In this document: positions 49,669 through 59,374 of the stretch, piece by piece | Position numbering within the stretch: the first letter of the stretch is position 1 | Layout: each line of letters opens with the position of its first letter | NCBI GenBank assembly: GCA_964529175.1 | Contig: CAZGVO010000004.1 | Span: 1-64,000, forward strand | DNA: 64,000 nt | Direction of reading: 5' to 3' | DNA from: JAAFJM01 sp964529175 | GTDB taxonomy: Bacteria; Bacteroidota; Bacteroidia; UKL13-3 | Notes under the pieces: generated by a model | Databases searched by the model: none | The model's input: only the letters and a program-made list of their open reading frames with translations | Told to the model about the DNA's origin: nothing | Translations under genes and position numbers: made by a program

Positions 49669-52515
49669 TTAGAATTTAACAGAAACACCTAACACAATGT
49701 GGCGCTGTTGTAAAAAACGTGCAGGATTGGTTGGTGCCGGACCACCATTTCCTAACCTTGGATCTATAAATCTTGGATCAGTCCAAGTATCAGGAACATT
49801 ATCACCATATTGGTAAGCAGTGCCTGTAACAGGATTAATAATTGCTGCATTTTGGTTATCAAAAATATTACTAATTTGAATATTCCAAGCCAAGTTCATT
49901 TTTTTAATTTTTATAAATTTGGTAAAAGTAAAATCAGCCCAGAACCAATATTCCCCTGTTTTGCTCCAACGTGCATCAGGGTTAGGATCAGTAACATAAA
50001 TTGGTCGTCCAGTTTGAGGATCGTTTCTCGAAAAAATAGCTGGCGTATATCTAATTCCAGAGCGAGTAACAGTTTCAAAATAAAAACTCATGTTGTTTAA
50101 CCAACTTTTACCAAATAAGCCTTTTTTACGGTTAATTTTAAATACGTGATTTGTTTTAAAATCAAATGGTATATCCCAAGGTAAATAGTATTCTTTGGTA
50201 TCTTCAATGGTTCCACTTGCCAATAACTCTTTTAACTTTTCATTTGCACTAGCACTTTGACCTGTAGTAACCATATAAGCGAACGAAGCTTGACCTTGAT
50301 ACCAAGTGCCAATACGCTTGATATAACCAACTTCTACACCTCTGCTTCTGGCAAAGTCAGAGTTAATACGCATGGTTCTTGTTACATCGCGACCGGTGAT
50401 ATCTTTAACAATTACTGAAGCTGCGGTAATAAATTCGTATTTATCTTTCCAAAATGCCGAAATTGTAAGTGCATCATTATTAGTTAATTGTGAGCGCAAA
50501 CCAATTTCGTAACTAATATCTACTTCAGGATTTAAATTAGGATTACCAACAGCAGCAGCAGTACTTCTATCTTGATATAACGGATTTAAACCTGGATATA
50601 TAAATGATGGATGAGGTAAAATAGTGGTGTGACCATAATTAAAATAAAGCATTTTATTTTCAGCTATTGGAAAACTTGCCGAAATTTTAGGTAAAAAACG
50701 GAATTTGTATCTAGCTTCACCTATTTGTGTGCTAAATGCCAAATAATCTTGTCTAATTTCATCCCTTATTGGCGAGCGTTGGTCAGCTACAGCATCATCA
50801 ATATATTTTCCTGGAGCCCAATATTCAAACCTTCCACCAATACTTGCAACTAAGCCTTTGTACTTAATTTGATCGGTAACATAAAAACCACCTCTACGTG
50901 GACTCACCTTCCAAACATCACTTTGTTGCCCGAGTCTAAACGATTGCGATTGACTGCCATCAGAAAGTGTAATTGGCGCACCAATCCAAGGGCGAACAAT
51001 ATCAATCCATAACATTTCTTGAAATTTCATTTCAAAACCAAAAGTTAATTTATTTAACGAATTGCGCGAAAACACATTTCCTTGGCTTTTTAAAACATAT
51101 TCTTCTAAATAATGATGATGCCATAAACTAGCTATACCATTATTATTGTTAAATCCATCAGGCAATTGCACAAAAACCACATCGCTTCCCGCTGTAGGTG
51201 TAAAAATAGTAGTTGGAAACAAATTAATTGACCCAGCATCAAAAACTTGATCCACATTTTTAGGTCTCCAATCTCTGCCATTGGCATCAGCTCTTAATTG
51301 CACAAAAAATCTTGAACCAGTTACATCAAAGCTAAAACGTTTATTAACCGATTGCTTATAATTAATAACTTGCATGTAAGCATCGTGAGTAAATGTATTG
51401 GCATTATCCATTTGCTTGCTAAAGTTATATTGATAACCTGGCTGAAAAGGCACATCGTTACCAAAAATACGCAACATATTAACATCTTGATTTATAGTAA
51501 TAGAGCGTAATAAACTAAAGGTAAATTTTTTATTGTTTTTTAAATCGTAGTTTACTTTTACAAAAGCACTCCATCTATTATCTTGATAAGGAGTAAGATT
51601 GGTATTGTTATACAATGAAGAAACTACTTGATTAGCAGGATTTTTATAAAACTCATCGGTAAAAGCGGTTCTTAAAGCTACCGAAAACTTTACTTTATTC
51701 TTAAGCGTTTTTTTCATTATTGGACCACTTAAGTTTAATTCAGCCACTTGGCTATTCCAATTGGCACGCGAGTTTCTGTTAAAACCAAAATCATCGCGTT
51801 TGTAACTTGCATTTACTTCGTATTTATCTCCACCACGTTTGGTTTTGGTACTAATAACACCTGCTGTAGCATCACCAACCTCAGCTCCAATTCCTCCTGT
51901 GGTTACTTCTATTTCGCTAATAGCGTTTGATCCAATATCTAATCCAAAACCTGTTCCAGCCAATGGATCGGTAACATTTACCCCATCAATATAAGTTCCC
52001 GTTTCGTAAGTTCTACCACCGCGAATATTAACACCTGCAGGCGATTGAACCACACCAGGCTGAGTATTAACTATTTGCTGTAATTGGCGAGATGGTGCTA
52101 ATTCAATATTATCTTGACTTATGGTATTGATAGTTTGTGGTTTATCAACATCAATCAAAGGTTTTTTACCTACAATTACTATTTCATCCATATTAGTACT
52201 GGCTACTGCCATTTCAATGGTTCCAATATTGGTAGTTTGACCAGCTTTAACCTTTACTTCTGTTTTTAAAACAGTTTTAAAACCTAAATATTTTATTTCA
52301 ATATTATACTCACCTGCTTTTATATTTTTTAAAGTAAAAATACCCTCCGAGTTTGTTTGCGTAGCATACGATGTGCCTTTAACCACAATGGTAACCCCAA
52401 TTAAAGTTTCGTTTCGCTTGGCATCTATAATTTTACCTGTAATTAAACCCGTGTTTTGGGCAAAACTGTAAGTATTTATAATAAATAAAGCTATTATAGC
52501 GTAAATAAATTTCAT
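49669..52515 (-). CDS. TonB-dependent outer-membrane receptor
   Basis: 948 residues. A signal peptide (KFIYAIIALFIINTYSFAQ) precedes a carboxypeptidase-D-like domain (ITGKIIDAKRNETLIGVTIV, residues ~23-105). The plug domain follows at ~120-230 (QTINTISQDNIELAPSRQLQ, then VNIRGGRTYETGTYIDGVNV). The rest is a long beta-barrel ending with QQRHIVLGVSVKF, C-terminal aromatic. Receptors of this type import siderophores, vitamins or oligosaccharides. No SusD-like gene is adjacent, so a SusC role is not supported; the loops (FLPKISASFPIAENKMLYFN) resemble receptors annotated for iron or unknown ligands. Confidence 0.93.
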   Translation of the reverse strand: MKFIYAIIALFIINTYSFAQNTGLITGKIIDAKRNETLIGVTIVVKGTSYATQTNSEGIFTLKNIKAGEYNIEIKYLGFKTVLKTEVKVKAGQTTNIGTIEMAVASTNMDEIVIVGKKPLIDVDKPQTINTISQDNIELAPSRQLQQIVNTQPGVVQSPAGVNIRGGRTYETGTYIDGVNVTDPLAGTGFGLDIGSNAISEIEVTTGGIGAEVGDATAGVISTKTKRGGDKYEVNASYKRDDFGFNRNSRANWNSQVAELNLSGPIMKKTLKNKVKFSVALRTAFTDEFYKNPANQVVSSLYNNTNLTPYQDNRWSAFVKVNYDLKNNKKFTFSLLRSITINQDVNMLRIFGNDVPFQPGYQYNFSKQMDNANTFTHDAYMQVINYKQSVNKRFSFDVTGSRFFVQLRADANGRDWRPKNVDQVFDAGSINLFPTTIFTPTAGSDVVFVQLPDGFNNNNGIASLWHHHYLEEYVLKSQGNVFSRNSLNKLTFGFEMKFQEMLWIDIVRPWIGAPITLSDGSQSQSFRLGQQSDVWKVSPRRGGFYVTDQIKYKGLVASIGGRFEYWAPGKYIDDAVADQRSPIRDEIRQDYLAFSTQIGEARYKFRFLPKISASFPIAENKMLYFNYGHTTILPHPSFIYPGLNPLYQDRSTAAAVGNPNLNPEVDISYEIGLRSQLTNNDALTISAFWKDKYEFITAASVIVKDITGRDVTRTMRINSDFARSRGVEVGYIKRIGTWYQGQASFAYMVTTGQSASANEKLKELLASGTIEDTKEYYLPWDIPFDFKTNHVFKINRKKGLFGKSWLNNMSFYFETVTRSGIRYTPAIFSRNDPQTGRPIYVTDPNPDARWSKTGEYWFWADFTFTKFIKIKKMNLAWNIQISNIFDNQNAAIINPVTGTAYQYGDNVPDTWTDPRFIDPRLGNGGPAPTNPARFLQQRHIVLGVSVKF

Positions 52516-52701
52516 TTAGTATTATTTTTAAAAACGTGGCAAAATATAATTTTCAATTTGCATTGCATAATTAAGTTAATGTTGCTTCAAAAAAATTGTC
52601 TACAAAATCATGCTGTTTGGGTATTTTTTTTAAACTATGGCACGGTTTTAGTTAAATTTTGTTTATGCTTGCATTATAATTTTTTACAAGCACTTAATTT
52701 T

Positions 52702-53067
52702 ATGAGACGTATATTATTTTTATTATTATTAATTCCTTTTATTAGTAAAGCCGATGTTTTTGATGATGTAGTAGCTACCATTAAAACAAATAATAGCGAT
52801 GCAGTAAGCAAATATTTAAATACCAATGTTGAAATAACTTTATTAGAAACTGAAAGCCTTTGCAGCAAAGCGCAGGCAGAACAAATGTTGAAAAAATTTT
52901 TTGATAAATACCCATCAAAAGTAATAACTATAAAACACAGAGGTGCTTCGGCCCAAGGTGCTAAATATGCTATTGCAAGCTACGAAACTGCTTCAGGTTT
53001 AAAATTAAGGTTGTATATTTTTATGAAAGACAACTTGATTCATGAACTTAAAGTAGAAAGAGAATAA
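52702..53067 (+). CDS. DUF4783-like secreted protein
   Basis: 121 residues. The signal peptide (RRILFLLLLIPFISKADVFD) is followed by a small NTF2-like fold: VVATIKTNNSDAVSKYLNTN, then TLLETESLCSKAQAEQMLKK, KVITIKHRGASAQGAKYAIA, and a last strand KLRLYIFMKDNLIHELKVE. I start at the ATG at 52702; upstream in-frame codons encode an Cys/Leu-rich stretch unlike any leader. The next gene begins five bases after the stop. The function is unknown. Confidence 0.8.
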   Translation: MRRILFLLLLIPFISKADVFDDVVATIKTNNSDAVSKYLNTNVEITLLETESLCSKAQAEQMLKKFFDKYPSKVITIKHRGASAQGAKYAIASYETASGLKLRLYIFMKDNLIHELKVERE

Positions 53068-53072
53068 CCAAA

Positions 53073-53756
53073 ATGGATATTGAATTAGAAAAAATTAAAG
53101 ATACGCTGCTTTTAAAATCATCAACCAAGCAGCTTGCTTTTAGAAATACCAAAGACGCTTTCGATATTTTTAAAGCCAGTGTTAAAGCTATTGTGGCCGA
53201 ATTAGCTCCACCAATAACTGAAGCCGATAAGCATGTAGAAGTTAGTTTTATTGAAAAAACACCTTTTGAATTTCATTTAAAATTTAGTGGCGATACTTTG
53301 GTATTTATGATGCATACAAATGTATTTGATTTTAATAATGAGCACATTATACCAAAAACAAAGTATGTTCATAAAAACAAATTGAGAGAATTTTGTGGCT
53401 TAATTCAAATCTATAATTTTTTAAGTGATTCAATAAAGTACAACCGCGAAGCTGATGCAGGATTTTTGGTTGGTCGTTTTTTTATCAATTTTGAAAATCA
53501 CTTTTTCTTAGAAGGAAAAAAACAACTATCGTATTTGTATAACGATTTTGAAAAGCAAGTATTTAACTCAGAATCTGCTCACAAAATAATCATAGAGTCA
53601 ATTAATTTTGCACTAAATTTTGACTTAGTCGTTCCTGAGTTTGACGAAATGCAATTTATAACTTTAGAACAAAAAAATTTAATGAGTTACAGTAGCGGAA
53701 TGCCTACCAATAAAACGCTTGGATTTTTACTTCATAACAATCCCGATTCGTATTAA
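53073..53756 (+). CDS. Conserved soluble protein, unknown
   Basis: 227 residues, no signal peptide. An N-terminal helix (DIELEKIKDTLLLKSSTKQL) is followed by mixed alpha/beta (VEVSFIEKTPFEFHLKFSGD, then FVGRFFINFENHFFLEG-type segments, actual: LVGRFFINFENHFFLEG). The C-terminal part is rich in Phe and Asn. No family was recognised. The five-base gap shows it is in an operon with the DUF4783-like gene, and a terminator follows. Confidence 0.7.
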   Translation: MDIELEKIKDTLLLKSSTKQLAFRNTKDAFDIFKASVKAIVAELAPPITEADKHVEVSFIEKTPFEFHLKFSGDTLVFMMHTNVFDFNNEHIIPKTKYVHKNKLREFCGLIQIYNFLSDSIKYNREADAGFLVGRFFINFENHFFLEGKKQLSYLYNDFEKQVFNSESAHKIIIESINFALNFDLVVPEFDEMQFITLEQKNLMSYSSGMPTNKTLGFLLHNNPDSY

Positions 53757-53830
53757 TATATAATATATTGATTATAATACAATTATATTAGTTCAATATT
53801 TTTGTTTTGTAGATAAAATATCTAAAAAAA

Positions 53831-53862
53831 GGCAGTTTACTCAATTGTAAATTGCCATTTTT
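53831..53862 (+). terminator. Intrinsic terminator
   Basis: GGCAGTTTAC (53831-53840) and GTAAATTGCC (53847-53856) pair with one mismatch, followed by ATTTTTG. It lies across an upstream in-frame start of the next gene and so supports starting lysA at 53903. Confidence 0.75.
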
Positions 53863-53902
53863 GTTGCATATTGCAGCCTCGTATTTTATCCAACAAATTT
53901 TA

Positions 53903-55120
53903 ATGATTAATCAAGAACTTAACGAACAATTATTACAGATTGCGCAAACTTATGATGCGCCTGTTTACGTGTATCACGCAGAAACTATTATTAACCAATA
54001 TAACAAGTTAGTTAACGCATTTAAACCATTAAATATAAAGATAAAGTACGCTTGTAAGGCATTGAATAATTCGGCCATTTTACAATTATTAAAACAACAA
54101 GGAAGTGGCTTAGATACGGTATCAATTAACGAAGTACATTTGGGTTTAAACGCAGGTTTTTTACCAAAGGAAATTATTTTTACTCCTAATTGTGTTGGTT
54201 TTGAAGAAATAGAACAAGCAGTAGAATTAGGCGTACATATCAATATTGATAATATTTCTATTTTAGAGCAATTTGGAAGTAAATATGGGCATTCAGTGCC
54301 ATGCTGTATTCGTTTAAATCCACATATTTTAGCTGGCGGAAATAGTAAAATTTCAACAGGACATATCGATTCAAAATTTGGTATTTCTGTTTACCAATTA
54401 CGCCATGTTTTGCGTGTGGTAAAATCGCATAATATTCACGTGAATGGTTTACACATGCATACCGGAAGTGATATTTTGGATGCTGGTGTTTTTTTACAAG
54501 GAGCCGAAATTTTATTTGATGCGGCTAAAGATTTTACTGAATTAGATTTTATTGATTTTGGAAGTGGTTTTAAAGTGGCTTATAAACCAAACGACATTAC
54601 TACCGATATAGAAGAATTAGGAAAAAGCTTAAGCAACCGTTTTACCGAATTTTGCAAAGAATATGGTAAAGATTTAGAACTTTGGTTTGAACCAGGAAAA
54701 TTTTTGGTGAGCGAAAGCGGTTACTTTTTGGTAAAAGCAAATGTAATTAAGCAAACTACTGCCACGGTTTTTGTTGGTGTAAATAGTGGTTTGAACCATT
54801 TAATAAGGCCAATGCTTTACGATTCGTATCATCATATTGTAAATTTAAGTAATCCTGAAGGTAAAGAAAGAATTTATACAGTGGTTGGTTACATTTGCGA
54901 AACTGACACATTTGCTTGGGACAGGAAATTAAATGAAGTATCAGAAGGCGATATTTTGTGTTTTTTAAATGCTGGCGCATATGGAATAACCATGAGTAGC
55001 AACTATAACGCTAGGTTTAGACCAGCCGAAGTTTTAATTTACAATAACCAAGCTCATTTAATAAGAAAACGTGAAACAATGGCAGATATTACCAGAAATG
55101 AAGTTGCCATGAATTGGTAA
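53903..55120 (+). CDS. lysA: Diaminopimelate decarboxylase
   Basis: 405 residues, PLP-dependent group IV decarboxylase making lysine from meso-diaminopimelate. The PLP lysine is K52 in KYACKALNNSAI. HMHTGSDI, FGSGFKV and WFEPGKFLV are the usual cofactor and phosphate contacts. The C-terminal AGAYGITMSSNYNARFRPAE closes the active site. I start at the ATG at 53903 (INQELNEQL), since the longer frame would begin inside a terminator hairpin. It stands alone, with no other lysine genes nearby. Confidence 0.94.
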   Translation: MINQELNEQLLQIAQTYDAPVYVYHAETIINQYNKLVNAFKPLNIKIKYACKALNNSAILQLLKQQGSGLDTVSINEVHLGLNAGFLPKEIIFTPNCVGFEEIEQAVELGVHINIDNISILEQFGSKYGHSVPCCIRLNPHILAGGNSKISTGHIDSKFGISVYQLRHVLRVVKSHNIHVNGLHMHTGSDILDAGVFLQGAEILFDAAKDFTELDFIDFGSGFKVAYKPNDITTDIEELGKSLSNRFTEFCKEYGKDLELWFEPGKFLVSESGYFLVKANVIKQTTATVFVGVNSGLNHLIRPMLYDSYHHIVNLSNPEGKERIYTVVGYICETDTFAWDRKLNEVSEGDILCFLNAGAYGITMSSNYNARFRPAEVLIYNNQAHLIRKRETMADITRNEVAMNW

Positions 55121-55308
55121 TTTTGTTTTTAACTATTTTGAAACAAATAGCATAATAAGCCGTTGATAATAAAATAAATGTACAGCAAAATTTAGTTTGT
55201 GAATAATTAAGTAAAATTTATTAATTAAGCTTACTAAATTTCATACAACATATTTGGAACCGAATTTGACTAGTTAATAGTTAAATGAAAAAATTTTGGA
55301 ATTATAAC

Positions 55309-57894
55309 ATGGAAGCTAAATTTTCACCACGTGTAAAAGATGTAATTAGTTATAGCCGAGAAGAAGCAATTCGCTTGGGCCATGATTATATTGGAACTGA
55401 ACACTTATTATTAGGCCTTATTAGAGAAGGCGAAGGCAAGGCTTTAAAAATTTTGAAGGCTTTGGGTGTAGATAACTCAAAGTTGAAAAGAACTATTGAA
55501 GACTCGATTAGAAGTACTGCAAGTAATAATACCAATTTTGTTAATATACCGCTTACAAAGCAGGCAGAAAAAGTATTGAAAATTACTTATTTAGAAGCTA
55601 AAATTTTTAAAACGGATATTATAGGAACCGAGCATTTATTGCTTTCTATATTAAGAGATGAAGATAATTTGGCTTCTCAAATTTTATCGCAATTTGGCAT
55701 TAATTACGACATTTTTAAACAAGCTATTGAAAACAGAATTGATGAAGATTTTGATAGCAAAAAATCAAATCCTCGTAATGAACTGCCTGCTGATGAAGAT
55801 GATTATTTTGCTGGCGCGGGTGCTGGAAGAGAACCTGAACGCAAGCAAGAACCTACACGTAGAATTGATCCAAAATCAAAAACACCTGTGTTAGATAATT
55901 TTGGTAGAGATTTAACCAAAGCTGCCGAAGAAGGTAAAATTGATGCCATTGTTGGCCGCGAAAAAGAAATTGAGAGAGTTTCGCAAATTTTATCGCGTAG
56001 GAAAAAGAACAATCCAGTATTGATTGGCGAACCAGGTGTTGGTAAAACTGCCATTGCCGAAGGTTTAGCATTACGTATTATTCAACGTAAAGTAAGCCGC
56101 ATTTTATTCAATAAAAGAGTGGTAATGCTTGATATGGCTAGCATGGTGGCAGGTACAAAATACCGTGGTCAGTTTGAAGAACGTATGAAAGCAGTAATGA
56201 ATGAACTGGAAAAAAGTCCAGATGTAATTTTATTTATTGACGAAATACATACCATAGTTGGTGCAGGTGGTGCAAGTGGAAGTTTAGATGCATCAAATAT
56301 GTTTAAACCTGCTTTAGCCCGTGGCGAAATACAATGTATTGGTGCTACCACTTTAGATGAATACCGCCAATACATTGAAAAAGATGGTGCTTTAGAACGC
56401 AGATTCCAAATAGTAATGGTTGAACCTGCTACTCCTGAAGAGTCTATTCAAATATTGACCAATATTAAAGATAAATACGAAGCTCACCACAGTGTAACTT
56501 ATACGCCAGAAGCTATTAACGCTTGTGTGAGCATGAGTACACGTTACATGGTTGACAGACATTTGCCAGATAAAGCAATTGATGTATTAGACGAAGTAGG
56601 TGCACGTGTTCATTTAAGTAATATACATGTTCCAGCTGCAATTATTGAGCTTGAAAAGCAAGTTGAAGATATAAAAATAGAAAAAAATCAAGTAGTGAAA
56701 AGTCAAAAATATGAAGAGGCTGCAAAACTACGCGATAAAGAAAAACATTTATTAGAGCAACTTGAAACTGAAAAAGCTAAGTGGGAAGAAGAATCGAAAA
56801 ACCAACGTTATAACGTTAGTGAAGACGATGTAGCTGAAGTTATAGCTATGATGACTGGAGTTCCTGTAAAACGCATTGCACAAAGCGAAGGCGAGCGTTT
56901 ATTAAAAATGGGAACTGAGTTGAGTGGTAAAGTAATTGGACAAGATGATGCAATTAAAAAATTGGCAAAAGCTGTTCAACGCAGCCGTTCAGGTTTAAAA
57001 AATCCAAATAAACCAATTGGCTCGTTTATATTTTTAGGACCAACAGGTGTTGGAAAAACAGAAATGGTAAAAGTATTGGCTCGTTACTTGTTCGATACCG
57101 ATGATGCTATGATTCGTATTGACATGAGTGAGTACATGGAGAAATTTGCTGTTAGTCGTTTGGTTGGAGCACCTCCAGGATACATTGGCTACGAAGAAGG
57201 TGGTCAGTTAACCGAAAAAGTTAGGAGAAAACCTTATGCCGTTATTTTATTGGATGAAGTAGAAAAAGCACATCCAGATGTATTTAATTTACTTTTACAA
57301 GTATTAGACGAAGGATTTTTAACTGATAGTTTAGGTCGTAAAATTGATTTTAGAAATACTATCATCATTATGACTTCGAATATTGGTAGCCGCCAGTTAA
57401 AAGATTTTGGTGCAGGTGTTGGTTTTGGTACGCCAAGTAAAGATGCAAATGCACAAAAAGATTCTAAATTGGTAATTGAAAATGCTTTAAAACGTTTCTT
57501 CTCACCCGAGTTTTTAAATAGAGTAGATGATGTAATTGTATTTAACTCTTTAGATAAAGAAGCAATTACCAAAATTTTAGATATTAACTTAAGTAAATTA
57601 ATTAGCCGTGTTGAAGAATTAGGATTTAAGTTTAGCATAACCGAATCAGCCAAAGCATTTTTAGCTGAAAAAGGATTTGATGCAGATTTAGGAGCTAGAC
57701 CTTTAGCAAGAACAATTCAAAAGTATGTAGAAGATGGAATTGCCGAGCAATTACTATTACAACAAACAGGCGAAGGCGAAACAATAGAAGTAGATTACGA
57801 CAAAGAGGCCAATGCCGATGAGTTAAAAATTACTACTATTAAGAAAAAAGAGCGCAAAAAGAAAGATGCTCCAATTGATAAAACTGAAGAGTAA
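55309..57894 (+). CDS. clpC: ATP-dependent unfoldase ClpC
   Basis: 861 residues. Two N-terminal Clp repeats (FSPRVKDVISYSREEAIRLG, residues ~2-145) precede AAA domain 1 (Walker A GEPGVGKTAIAEG; Walker B VILFIDEIH). A UVR-containing middle domain has SQKYEEAAKLRDKEKHLLEQ. AAA domain 2 has GPTGVGKTEMVKV, and the ClpP loop-containing C-terminal part ends with a basic tail (KKKERKKKDAP). It feeds unfolded proteins to ClpP. I start at 55309 (MEAKFSPRVK), the usual family start; the ATG at 55285 adds eight residues not seen in relatives. A strong terminator follows. No CtsR or McsAB genes are adjacent. Confidence 0.96.
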   Translation: MEAKFSPRVKDVISYSREEAIRLGHDYIGTEHLLLGLIREGEGKALKILKALGVDNSKLKRTIEDSIRSTASNNTNFVNIPLTKQAEKVLKITYLEAKIFKTDIIGTEHLLLSILRDEDNLASQILSQFGINYDIFKQAIENRIDEDFDSKKSNPRNELPADEDDYFAGAGAGREPERKQEPTRRIDPKSKTPVLDNFGRDLTKAAEEGKIDAIVGREKEIERVSQILSRRKKNNPVLIGEPGVGKTAIAEGLALRIIQRKVSRILFNKRVVMLDMASMVAGTKYRGQFEERMKAVMNELEKSPDVILFIDEIHTIVGAGGASGSLDASNMFKPALARGEIQCIGATTLDEYRQYIEKDGALERRFQIVMVEPATPEESIQILTNIKDKYEAHHSVTYTPEAINACVSMSTRYMVDRHLPDKAIDVLDEVGARVHLSNIHVPAAIIELEKQVEDIKIEKNQVVKSQKYEEAAKLRDKEKHLLEQLETEKAKWEEESKNQRYNVSEDDVAEVIAMMTGVPVKRIAQSEGERLLKMGTELSGKVIGQDDAIKKLAKAVQRSRSGLKNPNKPIGSFIFLGPTGVGKTEMVKVLARYLFDTDDAMIRIDMSEYMEKFAVSRLVGAPPGYIGYEEGGQLTEKVRRKPYAVILLDEVEKAHPDVFNLLLQVLDEGFLTDSLGRKIDFRNTIIIMTSNIGSRQLKDFGAGVGFGTPSKDANAQKDSKLVIENALKRFFSPEFLNRVDDVIVFNSLDKEAITKILDINLSKLISRVEELGFKFSITESAKAFLAEKGFDADLGARPLARTIQKYVEDGIAEQLLLQQTGEGETIEVDYDKEANADELKITTIKKKERKKKDAPIDKTEE

Positions 57895-57906
57895 TTTAAA
57901 ATAAAT

Positions 57907-57941
57907 AAAAAAGCCATCAAATTAAATTTGATGGCTTTTTT
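57907..57941 (+). terminator. clpC terminator
   Basis: AAAAAAGCCATCAAATT and its perfect complement, separated by a single base, are followed by TATTATAA. A very stable stem next to a T run, 13 bases after the stop. Confidence 0.9.
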
Positions 57942-57960
57942 ATTATAAACTACTGCAACA

Positions 57961-57997
57961 AAAAAGCTGATTCAATTAAATATCAAATCAGCTTTTT
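57961..57997 (-). terminator. Terminator of the sigma-factor gene
   Basis: AAAAAGCTGATT and AATCAGCTTTTT pair around a 13-base loop. On the minus strand it lies 34 bases after the sigma-factor stop and ends in T. Confidence 0.8.
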
Positions 57998-58030
57998 AAA
58001 TATAAAACTATTAGGTGAAGAAAGCTTTAA

Positions 58031-58576
58031 TTATGCTGCTTCTTCTTCTTGGTATTTTTCGTATCCAAACGATTTTGCGTAACCACCTAGTTCGTCTCTT
58101 AATTGGCGTTTAGCTACAAATATTCTTGTTTTAACAGTTCCAATCGGAATGTTTAATAAGGTAGCAATTTCATGGTATTTAAACCCTTTATAACTCATGG
58201 TAAAAGGTTTTTTTAGATTAAGAGGTAATCTGTCAATTGCCGCCTCAATGTCTTTCATAATAAATTTTTGTTCACCTTTATTAACCTCTGTAATAGCAAA
58301 CGAATCAATAAAAAACTCGTTATCTGTATTATCAATAAAAGTATTTCTTTTCAGCATACGTCTGTAATTATTTATAAACGTATTTTTCATGATAGTATAT
58401 AACCAACCTTTAAGATTAGTACCTTCTTCAAATTTTTCTTGATAGGTATAAGCCTTAAGCATAGTTTCTTGAACTAAATCGTTAGTATCTTCCACATTTC
58501 TTGTAAGCTGATAAGCGTATTTTCTTAAACTTTTAGCTTCACGTTGTACTACATTTTTAAAATGAATAGCTGTCAT
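58031..58576 (-). CDS. ECF-type RNA polymerase sigma factor
   Basis: About 181 residues. Region 2 is LRKYAYQLTRNVEDTNDLVQ, then YTIMKNTFINNYRRM, the DNA-melting helix. Region 4 is LPLNLKKPFTMSYKGFKYHE, followed by IATLLNIPIGTVKTRIFVAK, the helix-turn-helix. No anti-sigma gene is adjacent, unlike many ECF loci. The length and sequence match the autonomous ECF group in Bacteroidota that lies near stress and envelope genes. I start at 58576 (MTAIHFKN); the longer frame begins 11 codons earlier with a Leu/Asn-rich leader. Confidence 0.92.
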   Translation of the reverse strand: MTAIHFKNVVQREAKSLRKYAYQLTRNVEDTNDLVQETMLKAYTYQEKFEEGTNLKGWLYTIMKNTFINNYRRMLKRNTFIDNTDNEFFIDSFAITEVNKGEQKFIMKDIEAAIDRLPLNLKKPFTMSYKGFKYHEIATLLNIPIGTVKTRIFVAKRQLRDELGGYAKSFGYEKYQEEEAA

Positions 58577-58963
58577 ATTGTTTAATAGTTTTATTATTTT
58601 ATTCAACAAGATTGAGCTATTAATTTCACAAAAGCAAATGTTTTGTTCATGTTTTTGTCAAATAAGTTAAACAAAAACTTAATAAACTGATTATCAATAA
58701 ATAAAATTTATGATAGTATATTAAATTTACAAAAAATATACTTTTATATCTCAAATATACAAAACATTAAAACTAAAAAAAGAACATAATATAGAAACAG
58801 TCTAAATTAACTTGCATTGGATTAAAAAAGAATAATAAAAAAATTAACATTGAATAATAAATACGCAAAAAAAAAAAAATGTTCTTATTTTGAAACAAAA
58901 TATAATTACTTGTAGTTATTGAATACATAAATAAAAACAGTAATTAGCGCACTACACAATTTA
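58577..58963. other. AT-rich non-coding gap between sigma factor and PTPS-like gene
   Basis: 387 bp of extreme AT content with no gene. A run of thirteen A occurs near 58866. I found no TAnnTTTG promoter with good spacing on either strand, so the sigma gene may use another form, possibly its own. Confidence 0.5.
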
Positions 58964-59374
58964 ATGGAAATTACAGTATCAAGAAAAACTCATTTTAACG
59001 CAGCACATAGATTGAATGTGCCTAGTTGGAGTGACGAAAAAAACAAAGCATTTTTTGGTGCTTGCAATAACGCCAACTACCATGGCCATAATTACGACTT
59101 AATAGTTTCGGTTACTGGCCAAGTGGATGAAGAAACAGGTTATTTGATAGACATAAAATACCTAAAAGATATTGTAAAAGAAGAAATTGAAGATAGATTT
59201 GACCACAAGAATTTAAACCTTGATACCGATTTTTTTAAGACTTTAAATCCAACTGCAGAAAATATAGCTATTGTTATTTGGCAATTACTGAGAGAAAAAT
59301 TAGATCAAAAGTTAAAATTAAAAGTTATTTTATATGAAACCGAACGAAACTTTGTTGAATACAATGGAAACTAA
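58964..59374 (+). CDS. 6-pyruvoyl/6-carboxy-tetrahydropterin synthase family protein
   Basis: 136 residues of the QueD/PTPS fold. The zinc histidines are H13 in KTHFNAAHRLN and the H-G-H in ACNNANYHGHNYDLIV. The catalytic Cys lies five residues before that H-G-H (C-x5-H-G-H), the spacing of animal-type pyruvoyltetrahydropterin synthases; E. coli QueD has C-x3-H-G-H. TGQVDEETGYLIDIKYLKDI and the DHKNLN segment match the same group. It uses 7,8-dihydroneopterin triphosphate, the product of the next gene. It may make a tetrahydropterin, a queuosine precursor, or both. The overlap with folE is 11 bases. Confidence 0.9.
   Translation: MEITVSRKTHFNAAHRLNVPSWSDEKNKAFFGACNNANYHGHNYDLIVSVTGQVDEETGYLIDIKYLKDIVKEEIEDRFDHKNLNLDTDFFKTLNPTAENIAIVIWQLLREKLDQKLKLKVILYETERNFVEYNGN

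Noticed and set aside
49669..52515. SusC of a polysaccharide utilisation locus with the GH53 enzyme
   Set aside because: No SusD gene, regulator or other glycan gene is adjacent, and the GH53 gene lies past a divergent acyltransferase in a separate unit.
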